Shown in pieces: positions 24,801-31,109 of a stretch of DNA of 64,000 nucleotides. Under the pieces are notes generated by a model, which was given only the letters and a program-made list of their open reading frames with translations, did no database searches and was not told the DNA's origin. Numbering within the stretch: position 1 is the stretch's first letter; each line of letters opens with the position of its first letter. The stretch comes from Sphingomonas colocasiae (GTDB lineage Bacteria; Pseudomonadota; Alphaproteobacteria; Sphingomonadales; Sphingomonadaceae). The DNA is taken from NCBI RefSeq assembly GCF_019880585.1, contig NZ_JAINVV010000015.1, positions 124,001-188,000 on the forward strand. Reading direction: 5' to 3'. The translations under genes and the position numbers were made by a program.

Positions 24801-26622
24801 CGGGCACGGTCACATCGGGTGTGCCATTGCCGTCGGTGTCCAGATTGATGGTCGCGCCGGGTTCGGCGGTGCCGGTCACCGCCCCGCCATCGGTGGGATT
24901 GATCACCGGTGTCGTGGGCGGCGCGGTATCGATCGTGACCATATGGGCGGCCGATGGCGCGCTGGCATTGCCCGCGCCGTCGGTGGCGGTCACCGTGAAG
25001 CTGTGGGCGCCCTGGCCCAGCGCCGTCGCCGGCGTGAAGCTCCAGGCGCCATTGGCGTCGGCGCTGGTGGTGCCGAGCAACGTGCCATTGTCATAGACCG
25101 AGATTGTCGCGTTCGCCTCGGCGCCCGTGCCCGAGATCGCCGGCCGCGTATCGTTGGTGGATCCGCCATTGGCGACCGGGCCGGTGACCGGCGCCACATC
25201 GTCGGTCACCGCGCCGATCGTCGGCGCCGTGGGCGCGGCCGTATCGATGGTGACGGCATGGGCCGCCGATGGCGCGCTGGCATTGCCGGCACCGTCGGTG
25301 GCGGTGGCGGTGAAGCTGTGTCCGCCCTGGCCCAGCGCGGTTGCCGGCGTGAAGCTCCAGTCGCCATTGGCGCCGGCCGTGGCCGTGCCGAGCAGCGTGC
25401 CGTTATCGAACACGGAAATGGTTGCTCCCGCTTCCACTCCACTGCCGGATATCGTGGGGCGCGTGTCGTCGGTGCTGCCGCCATTGGCGACGGCACCCAT
25501 CACCGCGCCGACATCGTCGGTCACCGCGCCGATGGCGGGCACCGCCGGCGTCGCGGTATCGACGGTCACCGCATAAGCGGGCGAAGGCGCACTGACATTG
25601 CCGAGCGCATCGGTCGCGGTCGCCGTGAAGCTGTGAGCGCCCTGCCCCAGCGCTGTCGCCGGCGTGAAGCTCCAGGCCCCGTTGGCATCGGCGGTGGTCG
25701 TGCCGATCTGGGTGCCATTGTCATAGATCGTGATCGTCGCGCCCGCCTCTGAGCCGGTGCCGGACAAGGTGGGACGCGTGTCGTTGGTCGCGCCCCCATT
25801 GGCGACCGCGCCGGTGACCGGTGCGACATCGTCGGTGACGGATCCGATCGCGGGCACGGGCGGCGCCGCCGCGTCGACGGTCACGCTGGTCGGGCCGGAG
25901 GTATTGCCCGCCGCATCGGTCGCCGTCGCGGTCACCTTGGTGCCGTTGGCGATGGGCGTCGCCGGCGTATAGGTCCAGTTGCCCGACGCGTCGACCTGCA
26001 CCGTCGCATCGGTGCTGCCATTGCCGTCGAGATCCAGGTTGATCTTGGCATTGGCCTCCGCCGTACCCTTGATCAGCTTCCCATTGGTCGGCGAGATGGT
26101 CGGCGCGGCGGGCGGCGTCCGGTCGACCGGCTCGGTCGGGGGATTATTGCCGCCGCCACCACCACCGCCGCCGCCCGCGGCAGCCGCCGCGCCGCCGAGC
26201 ACAAGCGCGCCAAGGCCGAGCAAAGGCGCGACTCCCATGCCGCCACGTTCGCCGACAGGCTCGAAAGAATAGGCGATCGGCCCTGAAGTCGGTCCGGAGG
26301 CCGCACCAGCAGCCCCGGCCTGACAGGTCATGCCTTCAAGCGATACGGTCCAGGCAGCATTGCCGCTTGGATCCGCGAATTCGAGGTTGGAATTATCCTG
26401 GCCTGTACAATCGAAATAACCTTCCAATCGCACAACTGTTCCGTCATCGAAACGCAGGATCAGATCGTCTCCTTCGCGTTCCATCGCAGCGACGTCACCC
26501 TTCGACGCTTCGACTTTTACAGAGACAGGGCCTTTTGCTTTAAGAACCGCATTCTTCTGCTGGACAACATGGCTTTCGGAAGCACCAGTAGCGCGGCTCT
26601 TTACCTCGATACGCTTAGCCAT
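15859..26622 (-). CDS. Giant BapA-like repetitive adhesin with RTX C-terminus
   Basis: A 3587-residue surface or secreted protein. The ATG complementing 26620-26622 follows AAGGGG at 7-nt spacing; an earlier in-frame ATG at 26724 lacks such a site. Residues 1-100 match a BapA prefix-like domain (VSVKVEASKGDVAAME, LILRFDDGTVVRLEGYF). Residues ~131-158 are hydrophobic, then a run of nine glycines. Residues ~169-3147 are 26 Ig-like repeats of 105 residues plus 3 shorter ones of ~83. A divergent Ig domain follows (TIAITALADDTGTIGDW). Residues ~3418-3477 carry calcium-binding RTX nonapeptides (GFAGDDTLLGGKGNDLLRGG). This layout is typical of type I secreted biofilm adhesins. No secretion ABC/MFP/TolC genes are beside it. 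Without an N-terminal signal peptide, type I secretion through the C-terminus is likely. Confidence 0.92.
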   Translation of the reverse strand: MAKRIEVKSRATGASESHVVQQKNAVLKAKGPVSVKVEASKGDVAAMEREGDDLILRFDDGTVVRLEGYFDCTGQDNSNLEFADPSGNAAWTVSLEGMTCQAGAAGAASGPTSGPIAYSFEPVGERGGMGVAPLLGLGALVLGGAAAAAGGGGGGGGGNNPPTEPVDRTPPAAPTISPTNGKLIKGTAEANAKINLDLDGNGSTDATVQVDASGNWTYTPATPIANGTKVTATATDAAGNTSGPTSVTVDAAAPPVPAIGSVTDDVAPVTGAVANGGATNDTRPTLSGTGSEAGATITIYDNGTQIGTTTADANGAWSFTPATALGQGAHSFTATATDALGNVSAPSPAYAVTVDTATPAVPAIGAVTDDVGAVMGAVANGGSTDDTRPTISGSGVEAGATISVFDNGTLLGTATAGANGDWSFTPATALGQGGHSFTATATDGAGNASAPSAAHAVTIDTAAPTAPTIGAVTDDVAPVTGPVANGGSTNDTRPAISGTGAEANATISVYDNGTLLGTTSADANGAWSFTPATALGQGAHSFTVTATDGAGNASAPSAAHMVTIDTAPPTTPVINPTDGGAVTGTAEPGATINLDTDGNGTPDVTVPVDESGNWSYTPPTPIPDGTTITATATDPAGNSSGPATVTVDDDAAPAAPVIAAVTDDIGAVTGVVANGGATDDSRPAISGTGAQGGATVSVYDNGTLLGTTTADGAGAWSFTPATALGQGGHSFTATATVDGDVSAPSSAYAVTVDTAAPGLLTIGAVTDDVGAVTGVVANGGVTDDTRPAISGSGAEANATISVYDNGALLGTATADAAGAWSFTPATALGQGAHSFTAIATDAAGNSSAPSAAYAVTIDTAAPGVPVIGSVTDDVGAVTGVVANGGTTDDNRPAIAGTGAEANATISVYDNGTLLGTTTANGAGAWSFTPASALGQGVHSFTVTATDAAGNVSGPSAAYAVTVDTAAPGVLTIASVTDDVGAVTGVVANGGVTDDTRPAIAGTGAEAGSTISVYDNGTLLGTTTADGSGGWSFTPTTALGQGAHSFTATETDTSGNISAPSAAYAVTIDTAAPGAPVIGSVTDDVGAITGVVANGGVTDDTRPAIAGSGVEANATISVYDNGVLIGTTTANGSGAWSFTPATALGQGAHSFTVTATDSAGNASAPSAAYAVTIDTAAPGVLTIGSVTDDVGAITGVVANGGTTDDTRPAIAGAGAEANATISIYDNGTLLGTTTANGSGAWSFTPATALGQGAHSFTATATDAAGNVSAPSAAYAVTVDTAVPGALVIGSVTDDVGPVTGIVANGGATDDTRPTIAGTGAEAGSTISVYDNGVLLGTATANGSGAWSFTPATALGQGGHSFTVTETDTIGNISPPSAAYAITIDTTAPALLTIGAVTDDVGAVTGVVANGGTTDDTLPAISGTGAEANATISVYDNGTLLGTTTANGSGVWSFTPASALGQGGHSFTVTATDAAGNVSGPSAAYAVTIDIAAPTVPVIGAVTDDVGAVTGIVANGGATDDTRPAISGTGAETNATISVYDNGTLLGTTSADGSGSWSFTPASALGQGGHSFTVTATDPAGNVSGPSAAYLVTIDTAAPGVPAIGAVTDDVGAITGTVANGGTTDDARPTVTGTGAEANATISVYDNGTLIGTTTANGAGAWSFTPATALGQGAHSFTATATDAAGNVSGPSAAYAVTIDTTAPGVPVIGSITDDVGTVTGTVANGGFTDDTRPAIAGTGVEANATVSIYDNGTLIGTTTANGAGGWSFTPATALGQGVHSFTVTATDAVGNVSAPSAAYAVTVDTVAPAAPVINPTNGGAVTGTAEPGTTLNLDVDGNGSFDVTVPVDASGNWTYTPPATIPDGTTVTATATDAAGNTSGPASTIVDDGAPPAAPVITSVTDDVAPVVGAIANGGSTNDTIPVIVGAGAVAGATISVYDNGVLLGTTTANAGGAWSFTPSSALGQGGHSFTATATVGGAASAPSAAYAVTIDTAAPGVPVIGSVTDDVGAVTGVVANGGTTDDNRPAIAGTGAEANATISIYDNGTLLGTTTANGAGAWSFTPASALGQGVHSFTVTATDAAGNVSGPSAAYAVTVDTAAPGVPAIGSVTDDVGAVTGVVANGGVTDDTRPAIAGSGAEANATISIYDNGVLLGTTTANGAGVWSFTPATALGQGGHSFTVTATDGAGNVSGPSAAYAVTIDTAAPGVPVIGSVTDDVGAITGVVANGGVTDDTRPAIAGSGVEANATISVYDNGVLIGTTTANGSGAWSFTPATALGQGAHSFTVTATDSAGNASAPSAAYAVTIDTAAPALPIIDSVVDDIGTVTGIVAKGGVTDDTRPAITGMGVEPGAIISVYDNGTLLGTTTANGAGAWSFTPATALGQGAHSFTVTATDGAGNVSGVSAPYALTIDTAAPTALTIASVTDDVGAITGVVANGGTTDDTRPAIAGTGAEANATISIYDNGTLLGTTTANGAGAWSFTPVTALGQGGHSFTVTATDAAGNVSAPSAAYAVTIDTAVPTVPAIGSVTDDVGAITGVVANGGTTDDTLPAIAGTGAEPNATISVYDNGTLLGTATANGSGAWSFTPASALGQGGHSFTVTATDAAGNVSAPSAAYAITIDTAAPGVPVIASVTDDVGLITGVVANGGVTDDTLPVIAGTGAEANATISVYDNGTLLGTTTANGSGAWSFTPASALGQGGHSFTVTATDSAGNASAPSAAYAITIDTAAPTVLTIATVTDDIGAITGVVADGGVTDDTRPAIAGTGAEANATISIYDNGVLLGTTTANGAGGWSFTPASALGQGGHSFTATATDAAGNVSAPSAAYAITIDTAAPAFPTIGSVTDDVGSVTGLVANGGVTDDTRPLIAGTGAEANATITVYDNGVALGTTTANGAGAWSFTPATALATGGHSFRVTATDAAGNVSPQSTAYTITIDTAAPGVPSIGSVTDDVGLITGTIANGGLTDDTRPAIAGTGAEANATISVYDNGTLLGTTTANGSGAWSFTPATALGNGAHSFTVTATDAAGNVSGPSAAYAITIDATAPAAPVITSVTDDIGAVTGLVANGGFTDDTRPAIAGTGAEANSVVSVYDNGTLLGTTTANGAGGWSFTPATALGQGAHSFTATSRDAAGNVSAPSAGYAVTIDTAAPTQTIAITALADDTGTIGDWSTEDRSPTIFGTLSQPLAASERVEIRIDGGAWVEATDNGTTWFYGYGTLSVGNHTIDARVVDAAGNVGTSDNQPIVITNTNQAPIVQANETALLGLISAETLGLIDINQQSLVAFDPDNNIKSVQIRYNPLINLNLEAYELTASELLATELGLKFTVKNEDGILGIIGPLSQLTITAIDGGTIDNRAINELLATVHFEQDLTLLGLQVLNETKITASDGTKSDSDFSGTLLDLSLLNANGNSNIQLGTTGGETLTGGDANERLYGFAGDDTLLGGKGNDLLRGGDGVDSLNGGEGNDVLVYDALDVKIDGGTGFDTLLIDKGTGTVLTLNGGATNIANIERIDLGVGDPGRGITLTEAGVIQVTDSDRDLYVTGDMGDTVTMTGAIYEGQILVNNHAYNQYGLGTTTIFVEASVAVIA
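17181..26118 (-). repeat. Tandem array of Ig-like repeats within the adhesin gene
   Basis: The array is 26 copies of a 315-bp unit (105 residues, hallmarks VTDDVGAVTGVVANGG, DDTRPAIAGTGAEANATIS, YDNGTLLGTTTA, GAWSFTPATALGQGAHSFT) and 3 copies of a ~249-bp unit (GTAEPG, D-x-D-G-N-G-x-x-D, SGNWTYTP). In translation order the short units precede long repeat 1, follow repeat 3 and follow repeat 14, dividing the long repeats into blocks of 3, 11 and 12. My estimate of 26 x 315 + 3 x 249 bp matches the span. High identity makes the copy number prone to change and to assembly error. Confidence 0.9.
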
Positions 26623-26711
26623 AACACACCCCTTACTTGAAACGAGCTGCAAGGGGAGAACTTGTCTAGCAAACGATATATTGCTTATTATAGTTAATTC
26701 AGTGTTAACTC

Positions 26712-26747
26712 GGGTATATTGCACCCATTTTGGGTATATGGAACCAA
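26712..26747. promoter_or_regulatory. Tandem 20-bp-spaced direct repeats upstream of the adhesin
   Basis: GGGTATATTGCACCCA starts at 26712 and GGGTATATGGAACCAA at 26732. The two are exactly 20 bp apart, about two helical turns, and each is itself partly palindromic (GGGT...ACCC). They lie 90-125 bp upstream of the adhesin ATG in an AT-rich segment that also holds TTAATTCAGTGTTAA. This fits paired sites for an activator or repressor; the protein is unknown. Confidence 0.5.
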
Positions 26748-26984
26748 TTTCGAGCCACGGTGTTCTTGGCGACCATTTTCCGAATCCACCGATTGAAGTT
26801 AAAAGATCTTTTCACATTCAGTCGCAATAACATATGCAATAAATATCCGGATTATTCGACTCGGCCTCGAAATGCCATGAAGTCGATCGCGGCGGGACAA
26901 CAAGAACCAGGCGGATCTCCACCAGTCGGCCGATCGACACTTCGAAGCATTTCGGAGAGATCGAAGATGATTTCCGTCTGAAAT

Positions 26985-27010
26985 AGTGCGGCAATGCGCT
27001 CTTCCGCACT
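26985..27010 (-). terminator. Weak hairpin terminator after azoR
   Basis: AGTGCGG pairs with CCGCACT across a 12-nt loop, 66 bp past the azoR stop on the minus strand. The tail after the stem on that strand is ATTTC, a poor U-tract. It may end the azoR transcript. Confidence 0.35.
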
Positions 27011-27076
27011 GCCTCAAACGGATTCTCGGCTTCAACCGACGATCAGGCCGACCATGCGCCTCGATCCGCCAGCCCG

Positions 27077-27652
27077 TCACGCCATCGCGATCGCCGCATT
27101 GTCGAGCGCGGCGGCTTGCGCGAGCGCGGCGGCCATCGCGGCCTCGCGCAATTCCGTCCCCAGCGCCACGCCCTCCGCCACCACGAATTCGGGATCCGCG
27201 ATGCCGGCAAAGCCCAGCATCGCGCGAACATGGCGTTCGGCATGTTCGCTCGCAACGCCATCGCCCGAATAGATCCCGCCGCGCGACAGCGCGACGATCA
27301 CGCGCTTGCCGGCCGCCAGGCCGACGCCGCCGTCCGCGCCATAGCGGAACGTCCGCCCGGCCACGAGGATATGGTCGAACCAGCTTTTGAGCTGCGTCGG
27401 AATGCCGAAATTATACATCGGAACACCGATCACGACGATATCGGCAGCCAGGAATTCCTCGATCGCCGCATCGGACTCGACGCCGGCGAGGCGATCGAGC
27501 GTGAGGTGCGGCAACGGATCGGCCGAGAGATCGCGATACCGCAACTCGATCGCCGGATCAGCGGTGCGCAGCCGGGCCACCACCGCCGCCGAGACCGTGC
27601 GGCTGACCGAAGCGTCGCCCTGAACTGAGGAATCGATGTGAAGAAGTTTCAT
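27077..27652 (-). CDS. azoR: FMN-dependent NADH-azoreductase
   Basis: A 191-residue flavodoxin-fold NAD(P)H:quinone/azo reductase. Diagnostic segments are MKLLHIDSSVQGDASVSRT at the N-terminus (FMN phosphate loop), PMYNFGIPTQLKSWFDHI in the middle, and LSRGGIYSGDG near the flavin. AzoR enzymes reduce azo dyes and quinones by two electrons and protect against thiol and quinone stress. The gene is divergent from an hxlR-type regulator with an 89-bp gap, a common arrangement in which the regulator senses electrophiles and controls the reductase. Confidence 0.92.
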   Translation of the reverse strand: MKLLHIDSSVQGDASVSRTVSAAVVARLRTADPAIELRYRDLSADPLPHLTLDRLAGVESDAAIEEFLAADIVVIGVPMYNFGIPTQLKSWFDHILVAGRTFRYGADGGVGLAAGKRVIVALSRGGIYSGDGVASEHAERHVRAMLGFAGIADPEFVVAEGVALGTELREAAMAAALAQAAALDNAAIAMA

Positions 27653-27689
27653 GGGGTGCTTTCCAAACGAGATGAAGACCCCAACTAGC

Positions 27690-27704
27690 TATGGGCGGCG
27701 CATA
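27690..27704. promoter_or_regulatory. Candidate HxlR operator in the azoR-hxlR gap
   Basis: TATG and CATA form an inverted repeat with a 7-bp spacer, in the 89-bp gap between the divergent azoR and hxlR genes. The half-sites are short, so the assignment rests mostly on position. Confidence 0.3.
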
Positions 27705-27741
27705 CCCCCGCCAAGAACGCATATTTATAGGGCCTAGTCAT

Positions 27742-28116
27742 ATGCAGATGACCAAGATCGACCATGGCAGTCGCAATTGCATGCGCGTGAGCGAGTTGCT
27801 TGGCCGGATCGGAGACCGCTGGACGCTGCCGGTGGTGGTGACGCTGAACGGAGGTCCGCTGCGCTTCAATGCGATCCGCCGCGCCATCACGGGCATTTCG
27901 CAGCAGATGCTCACGCGAACGCTGCGGGCACTCGAACGCGACGGCATGGTCAGCCGCACGGTGCATCCGTCGGTTCCCCCGCAGGTCGAATATGCGCTGA
28001 CGCCGCTCGGCCTTTCGCTTGCCGAAGAAGCAGCACGACTGGGCCGATGGATGCAGACGCATCTTGCCGAGATCGACGGACATCGCGCCGCCTTCGACAA
28101 TCGCACGGCGAACTGA
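27742..28116 (+). CDS. HxlR family transcriptional regulator
   Basis: A 124-residue winged-helix regulator. Features are the N-terminal cysteine segment HGSRNCMRVSELLGRIGDRWT, matching the CP...lGGrWT pattern of HxlR proteins, then FNAIRRAITGISQQMLTRTL (recognition helix) and LERDGMVSRTVHPSVPPQVE (wing). Members with this single N-terminal cysteine often sense quinones or aldehydes by thiol chemistry. I prefer ATG 27742 (or 27748) because the longer frame adds an unrelated sequence. It probably controls azoR and itself. Confidence 0.88.
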   Translation: MQMTKIDHGSRNCMRVSELLGRIGDRWTLPVVVTLNGGPLRFNAIRRAITGISQQMLTRTLRALERDGMVSRTVHPSVPPQVEYALTPLGLSLAEEAARLGRWMQTHLAEIDGHRAAFDNRTAN

Positions 28117-28151
28117 CGCGACAGGGCGATTGCATCGCCCTCCACCGGATA

Positions 28152-28167
28152 TTGCATACGTAGTCAC
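28152..28167. promoter_or_regulatory. LacI-type operator upstream of lacI-1
   Basis: TTGCATACGTAGTCAC has a perfect left half (TTGCATACG) and a degenerate right half. It is 16 bp upstream of the lacI-1 start. Related sites lie upstream of the TonB receptor (35115) and lacI-2 (36282). Confidence 0.6.
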
Positions 28168-28182
28168 AACTGCTATGCAGCG

Positions 28183-29223
28183 ATGATGGGCAACGGGCCA
28201 ATCCAGAACAGGAAGAGGCGCGCGACGTCGTATGACGTCGCCAGGCTCGCCGGCGTCTCGCAATCGGCGGTGTCGCGCAGCTTCAAGCCCGGCGCCAGCA
28301 TCGCGCCCGAAACGCGCGACCGCGTGATGGCTGCGGCGACGCGGCTCGGCTATCAGCCCGACGCGATCGCACGCGGCCTGATCACGAAGCGATCGGGCAT
28401 CGTCGCGATCCTGATCTCCAACCTCACCAATCTCTATTATCCCGAAGTGCTGGCCGAACTGTCGCAGGAACTCTCCGCCCGCGACATGCGCGTGCTGCTC
28501 TTCTCGCTGGCGAACGAGAGCGAGGTGGACAGGGTGCTCGACCAGATCTGGCGCTACCGCGTCGACGGCGTGATCTCCGCCGCGCGGCTGACCGACGCAC
28601 AGATCCGCCAGTTCGGCGAACGCGGCGTGCCGCTGGTGCTTTACAACCGCGCTGCGGAGACGGTGCCCTGCGCCAGTGTGAGCTGCGATTCAGCGGGCGG
28701 AGAACGCGAGCTGGTCACGCGGCTGCTCGATGTCGGCCATGCCCGCTTCGCGATCGTCGCGGGGCCGGAGGATTCGACGGTGGGCGAGGAACGCGTAGCC
28801 GCCGCGCGCGCCTTGCTCGAACGCGCCGGCCATCCGGACGTCCCGCTGGCGCGCGGCCGCTACAGCTATGAAAGCGGCGAAGCCTGTATGCGCGAGCTGC
28901 TGCGCCAGGGCCCCGCGCCCGATGCGGTGATCTGCGCCAATGACGTGATGGCGATCGGCGCGATGGACGCCGCCCGCGCGCATGACCTGCGCGTTCCCGA
29001 ACAGATCTCGATCGTCGGCTTCGACGGCGTCGCTCCCGCGCGCTGGGCAAGCTATCGGCTGACCACCATCCGCCAGCCCGTGCGGCGCATGACGCGCGCG
29101 GCGATCGCGATGCTCGCCGAACGGATCGACAATCCCGATCTGATCGCCGAACGCCGCGTCTTCTCGGGCGAACTGATCCTCGGCGCCTCGGCCCGGATTC
29201 CGGCGGCACAGGATTATCGATGA
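28183..29223 (+). CDS. LacI family transcriptional regulator (lacI-1)
   Basis: A 346-residue repressor. Residues ~15-60 form the LacI helix-turn-helix and hinge (TSYDVARLAGVSQSAVSRS, RVMAAATRLGYQPDAIARGL). The rest is the periplasmic-binding-protein-like ligand domain (GIVAILISNLTNLYYPEV, DAVICANDVMAIGAMDAAR, SIVGFDGV). It is clearly a paralogue of lacI-2 at 35.2-36.3 kb. No clear ribosome site precedes ATG 28183 or 28186, so the mRNA may be leaderless. The gene overlaps the next hydrolase by 4 bp and heads a three-gene operon. It probably represses its own operon via the site at 28152. Confidence 0.9.
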   Translation: MMGNGPIQNRKRRATSYDVARLAGVSQSAVSRSFKPGASIAPETRDRVMAAATRLGYQPDAIARGLITKRSGIVAILISNLTNLYYPEVLAELSQELSARDMRVLLFSLANESEVDRVLDQIWRYRVDGVISAARLTDAQIRQFGERGVPLVLYNRAAETVPCASVSCDSAGGERELVTRLLDVGHARFAIVAGPEDSTVGEERVAAARALLERAGHPDVPLARGRYSYESGEACMRELLRQGPAPDAVICANDVMAIGAMDAARAHDLRVPEQISIVGFDGVAPARWASYRLTTIRQPVRRMTRAAIAMLAERIDNPDLIAERRVFSGELILGASARIPAAQDYR

Positions 29224-29951
29224 CCGACGCGACCCTGCTCTTCCTGCCAGGCCATATGTGCGATGCGCGCGCCTGGGCGCCCGTGGCTAGCATGCTGGCG
29301 GCCGACGGCCACGCCATCGCGCACGCCCGGCTCGACCGCGACGACAGCATCGACGCGATGGCGGCGCGCGTGCTGGCCGACCATCCCGGCCGGCTGGTGC
29401 CGATCGGCTTTTCGATGGGCGCGATCGCCGCGCTGGCGCTTCACCGCGCGGCGGCGGACCGGATCGACGGGCTCTGCCTGGTCGGCATCAATGCCGGGCC
29501 CGACCTGCCCGAGCGGTCGGCGATGCGGCGCGAACAGCAACAGGCGGTGCGCGACGGCGCCCTCACCCGCATCGCGCGCGATGGGCTGGTGCCGCATTAT
29601 TTCGCCAGGGGCACCGCCAATGCCGACGCGCTCGGCGATCTCTGCGTCGAGATGGCCGAAGTCGTCGGGGCGGACGCGTTCGTCCGCCAGAGCGAGGCGC
29701 TGCGGCTGCGCCCGGACGGACGCCCCGGCCTTGCCGCCATCGCCTGCCCCGCTTTGGTGATCGGCGCGGAGGAGGATCGCCTTTGCCCGCCCGACTGGCA
29801 CCGCCAGACCGCCGCCGCCATTCCGAACGCCGAACTCCATATCATCGCCGATGCCGGCCATATGGCGCTGATCGAGCGCAGTGACATCATGGCCGGGCTG
29901 ATCCGCGACTGGCTCGACACGCACAGGCTGGGGAACAACCGCGATGCATGA
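29220..29951 (+). CDS. Alpha/beta hydrolase
   Basis: A 243-residue alpha/beta hydrolase. The nucleophile elbow is G-F-S-M-G (PIGFSMGAIAALAL), the acid is probably an Asp in IGAEEDRLCPPDW, and the catalytic His is in DAGHMALIE. Short members like this cleave esters or C-C bonds of small substrates. It overlaps lacI-1 by 4 bp (ATGA) and the aldolase gene by 8 bp, so translation is coupled. In context it may release an acid or aldehyde that the aldolase then uses; the true substrate is unknown. Confidence 0.85.
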   Translation: MTDATLLFLPGHMCDARAWAPVASMLAADGHAIAHARLDRDDSIDAMAARVLADHPGRLVPIGFSMGAIAALALHRAAADRIDGLCLVGINAGPDLPERSAMRREQQQAVRDGALTRIARDGLVPHYFARGTANADALGDLCVEMAEVVGADAFVRQSEALRLRPDGRPGLAAIACPALVIGAEEDRLCPPDWHRQTAAAIPNAELHIIADAGHMALIERSDIMAGLIRDWLDTHRLGNNRDA

Positions 29952-30702
29952 CCTGAAGGCACGGCTGGCGCGGGGCGAGCGGATCGTCGGCACCTGGGTG
30001 AAGACGCCCTCGCAGATCGTCGTCGAGGTGCTGGCGATGACCGGGCTCGATTGCCTGTGCCTCGATGCCGAACATGCGCCATTCGACCGGCTGACGCTCG
30101 ACGCCTGCCTGTTCACCGCCCGCGCGGCGGGCAAGCCGGTGCTGGTGCGCACGCCCAGCGCCGCGCCCGAGCACATCTTGAACGCACTCGATTGCGGCGC
30201 CGACGGCGTCGTCATTCCCCATATCCGTTCAGCCGAGGACGCGCGCACGGCGGTGCGCGCGAGCCATTACGGCCATGGCGGACGCGGCTATGCCGGTTCG
30301 TCGCGCGCCGCCGGCTACACCACCCGCGCGATGGCCGATCATCGCGCGCGCAGCGCGAACACGATCGTCATCCTCCAGATCGAGGATCCCGAGGCGGTCG
30401 AGGCGATCGACGAGATCGCGGCGGTCGAGGGCGTGGACGCCCTGTTCATCGGCCGCGTCGACCTGACGGTCGCACTCGGTGCCGACAGCCAGGACGATCC
30501 GCGCGTGCTCGCGGCGGTCGAACGCGTCTGCCGCGCCGGGCGCGAGCATGGCCGCACGACCGGCATGTTCCTCGCCCGCGCCGCCGATGCGGAGACATGG
30601 GCAGCCCACGGTGCAAGCCTGTTCCTGCTGGGGTCCGATCACGGATTCCTGCTGTCGGGCGCCGCCGCACTGATGCGCGAGGCGGTTGGCTCGCCGGCCT
30701 GA
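29944..30702 (+). CDS. HpcH/HpaI family aldolase
   Basis: A 252-residue class II, metal-dependent pyruvate aldolase of the HpcH/HpaI family. Visible elements are GTWVKTPSQIVVEVLAMTG, LCLDAEHAPFD (catalytic region), a metal-ligand Glu in ILQIEDPEAVEAI, an Asp in LFIGRVDLTVALG and LLGSDHGFLL near the end. Relatives split 2-keto-3-deoxy or 4-hydroxy-2-oxo acids into pyruvate and an aldehyde. It is the last gene of the lacI-1 operon, suggesting a sugar-acid-like or aromatic-derived intermediate. Confidence 0.87.
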   Translation: MHDLKARLARGERIVGTWVKTPSQIVVEVLAMTGLDCLCLDAEHAPFDRLTLDACLFTARAAGKPVLVRTPSAAPEHILNALDCGADGVVIPHIRSAEDARTAVRASHYGHGGRGYAGSSRAAGYTTRAMADHRARSANTIVILQIEDPEAVEAIDEIAAVEGVDALFIGRVDLTVALGADSQDDPRVLAAVERVCRAGREHGRTTGMFLARAADAETWAAHGASLFLLGSDHGFLLSGAAALMREAVGSPA

Positions 30703-30774
30703 GTCAAGTCAACCGGAGAACAAGGGTCATACCCCCGGTTTGGCAGCAGCTGTGCAAATGCCGGCGGCAACCGG

Positions 30775-31035
30775 ATGATAACCTGCGACCTCGAAATTCG
30801 AAGACGGCCCGTCCTTTTAGATGACCGCATAACCATTGTTGCCAGGGTGCGAACCTCAGGCGCAAACTTGTTCGTCGTCTTGCTCATCGTAGACCCTCAC
30901 TCTCAGGAGTTAGGGCCTCCGACAATCCCGGGGCGGTTCAAGCTGCTGACAGATCTCACCCATTCTGAACGGAGCGAACTTGCCTACTGGAAGCCCAAGC
31001 GCATCGGCGAAGTGGCTTTTAACGGATGGAATTGA
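30775..31035 (+). CDS. Small hypothetical protein
   Basis: An 86-codon open frame in the low-GC islet. The C-terminal part (LLTDLTHSERSELAYWKPK, then RIGEVAFNGWN) has the look of a conserved tail found in small bacterial proteins of unknown role, though I cannot name the family. No good ribosome site precedes the ATG. It may be the remnant of a longer gene. The stop overlaps the start of a further 33-codon frame. Probability of being a working gene is moderate to low. Confidence 0.35.
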   Translation: MITCDLEIRRRPVLLDDRITIVARVRTSGANLFVVLLIVDPHSQELGPPTIPGRFKLLTDLTHSERSELAYWKPKRIGEVAFNGWN

Positions 31036-31109
31036 ATGTCCGCCGGCGGGGATGCCTACACGATCAGACGCAACTTGTTGCCTGATCTCCTGACGGCTAA
31101 CGCCTCGAC

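Larger units (their letters stand above)
26623..27076. other. AT-rich intergenic region between the adhesin and azoR
   Basis: There is no credible gene in these 454 bp; the 83-codon open frame at 26730-26981 has no ribosome site and no recognisable family. The 26640-26870 part is AT-rich relative to the genome and includes the adhesin promoter region and the direct repeats described separately. AT-rich DNA next to a surface gene is the kind of target bound by H-NS-like or MucR-like proteins (inference). Confidence 0.45.

Noticed and set aside
16786-25752. Very long open frames (1823, 613 and 438 codons) on the plus strand opposite the adhesin gene.
   Set aside because: They result from the repeat: if one 315-bp unit lacks a stop in a frame, nearly all copies do. 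Their translation is Arg/Asp/Gly-rich low complexity without signal or domain, and the opposite frame has clear Ig-like and RTX domains.
17181-26118. Regularly spaced repeats considered as a CRISPR-like array.
   Set aside because: The unit is 315 bp of coding sequence with conserved reading frame and domain structure, not short repeats with unique spacers.
26730-26981. 83-codon open frame between the adhesin and azoR.
   Set aside because: No ribosome site, mixed composition and no recognisable domain; it covers the likely adhesin promoter.
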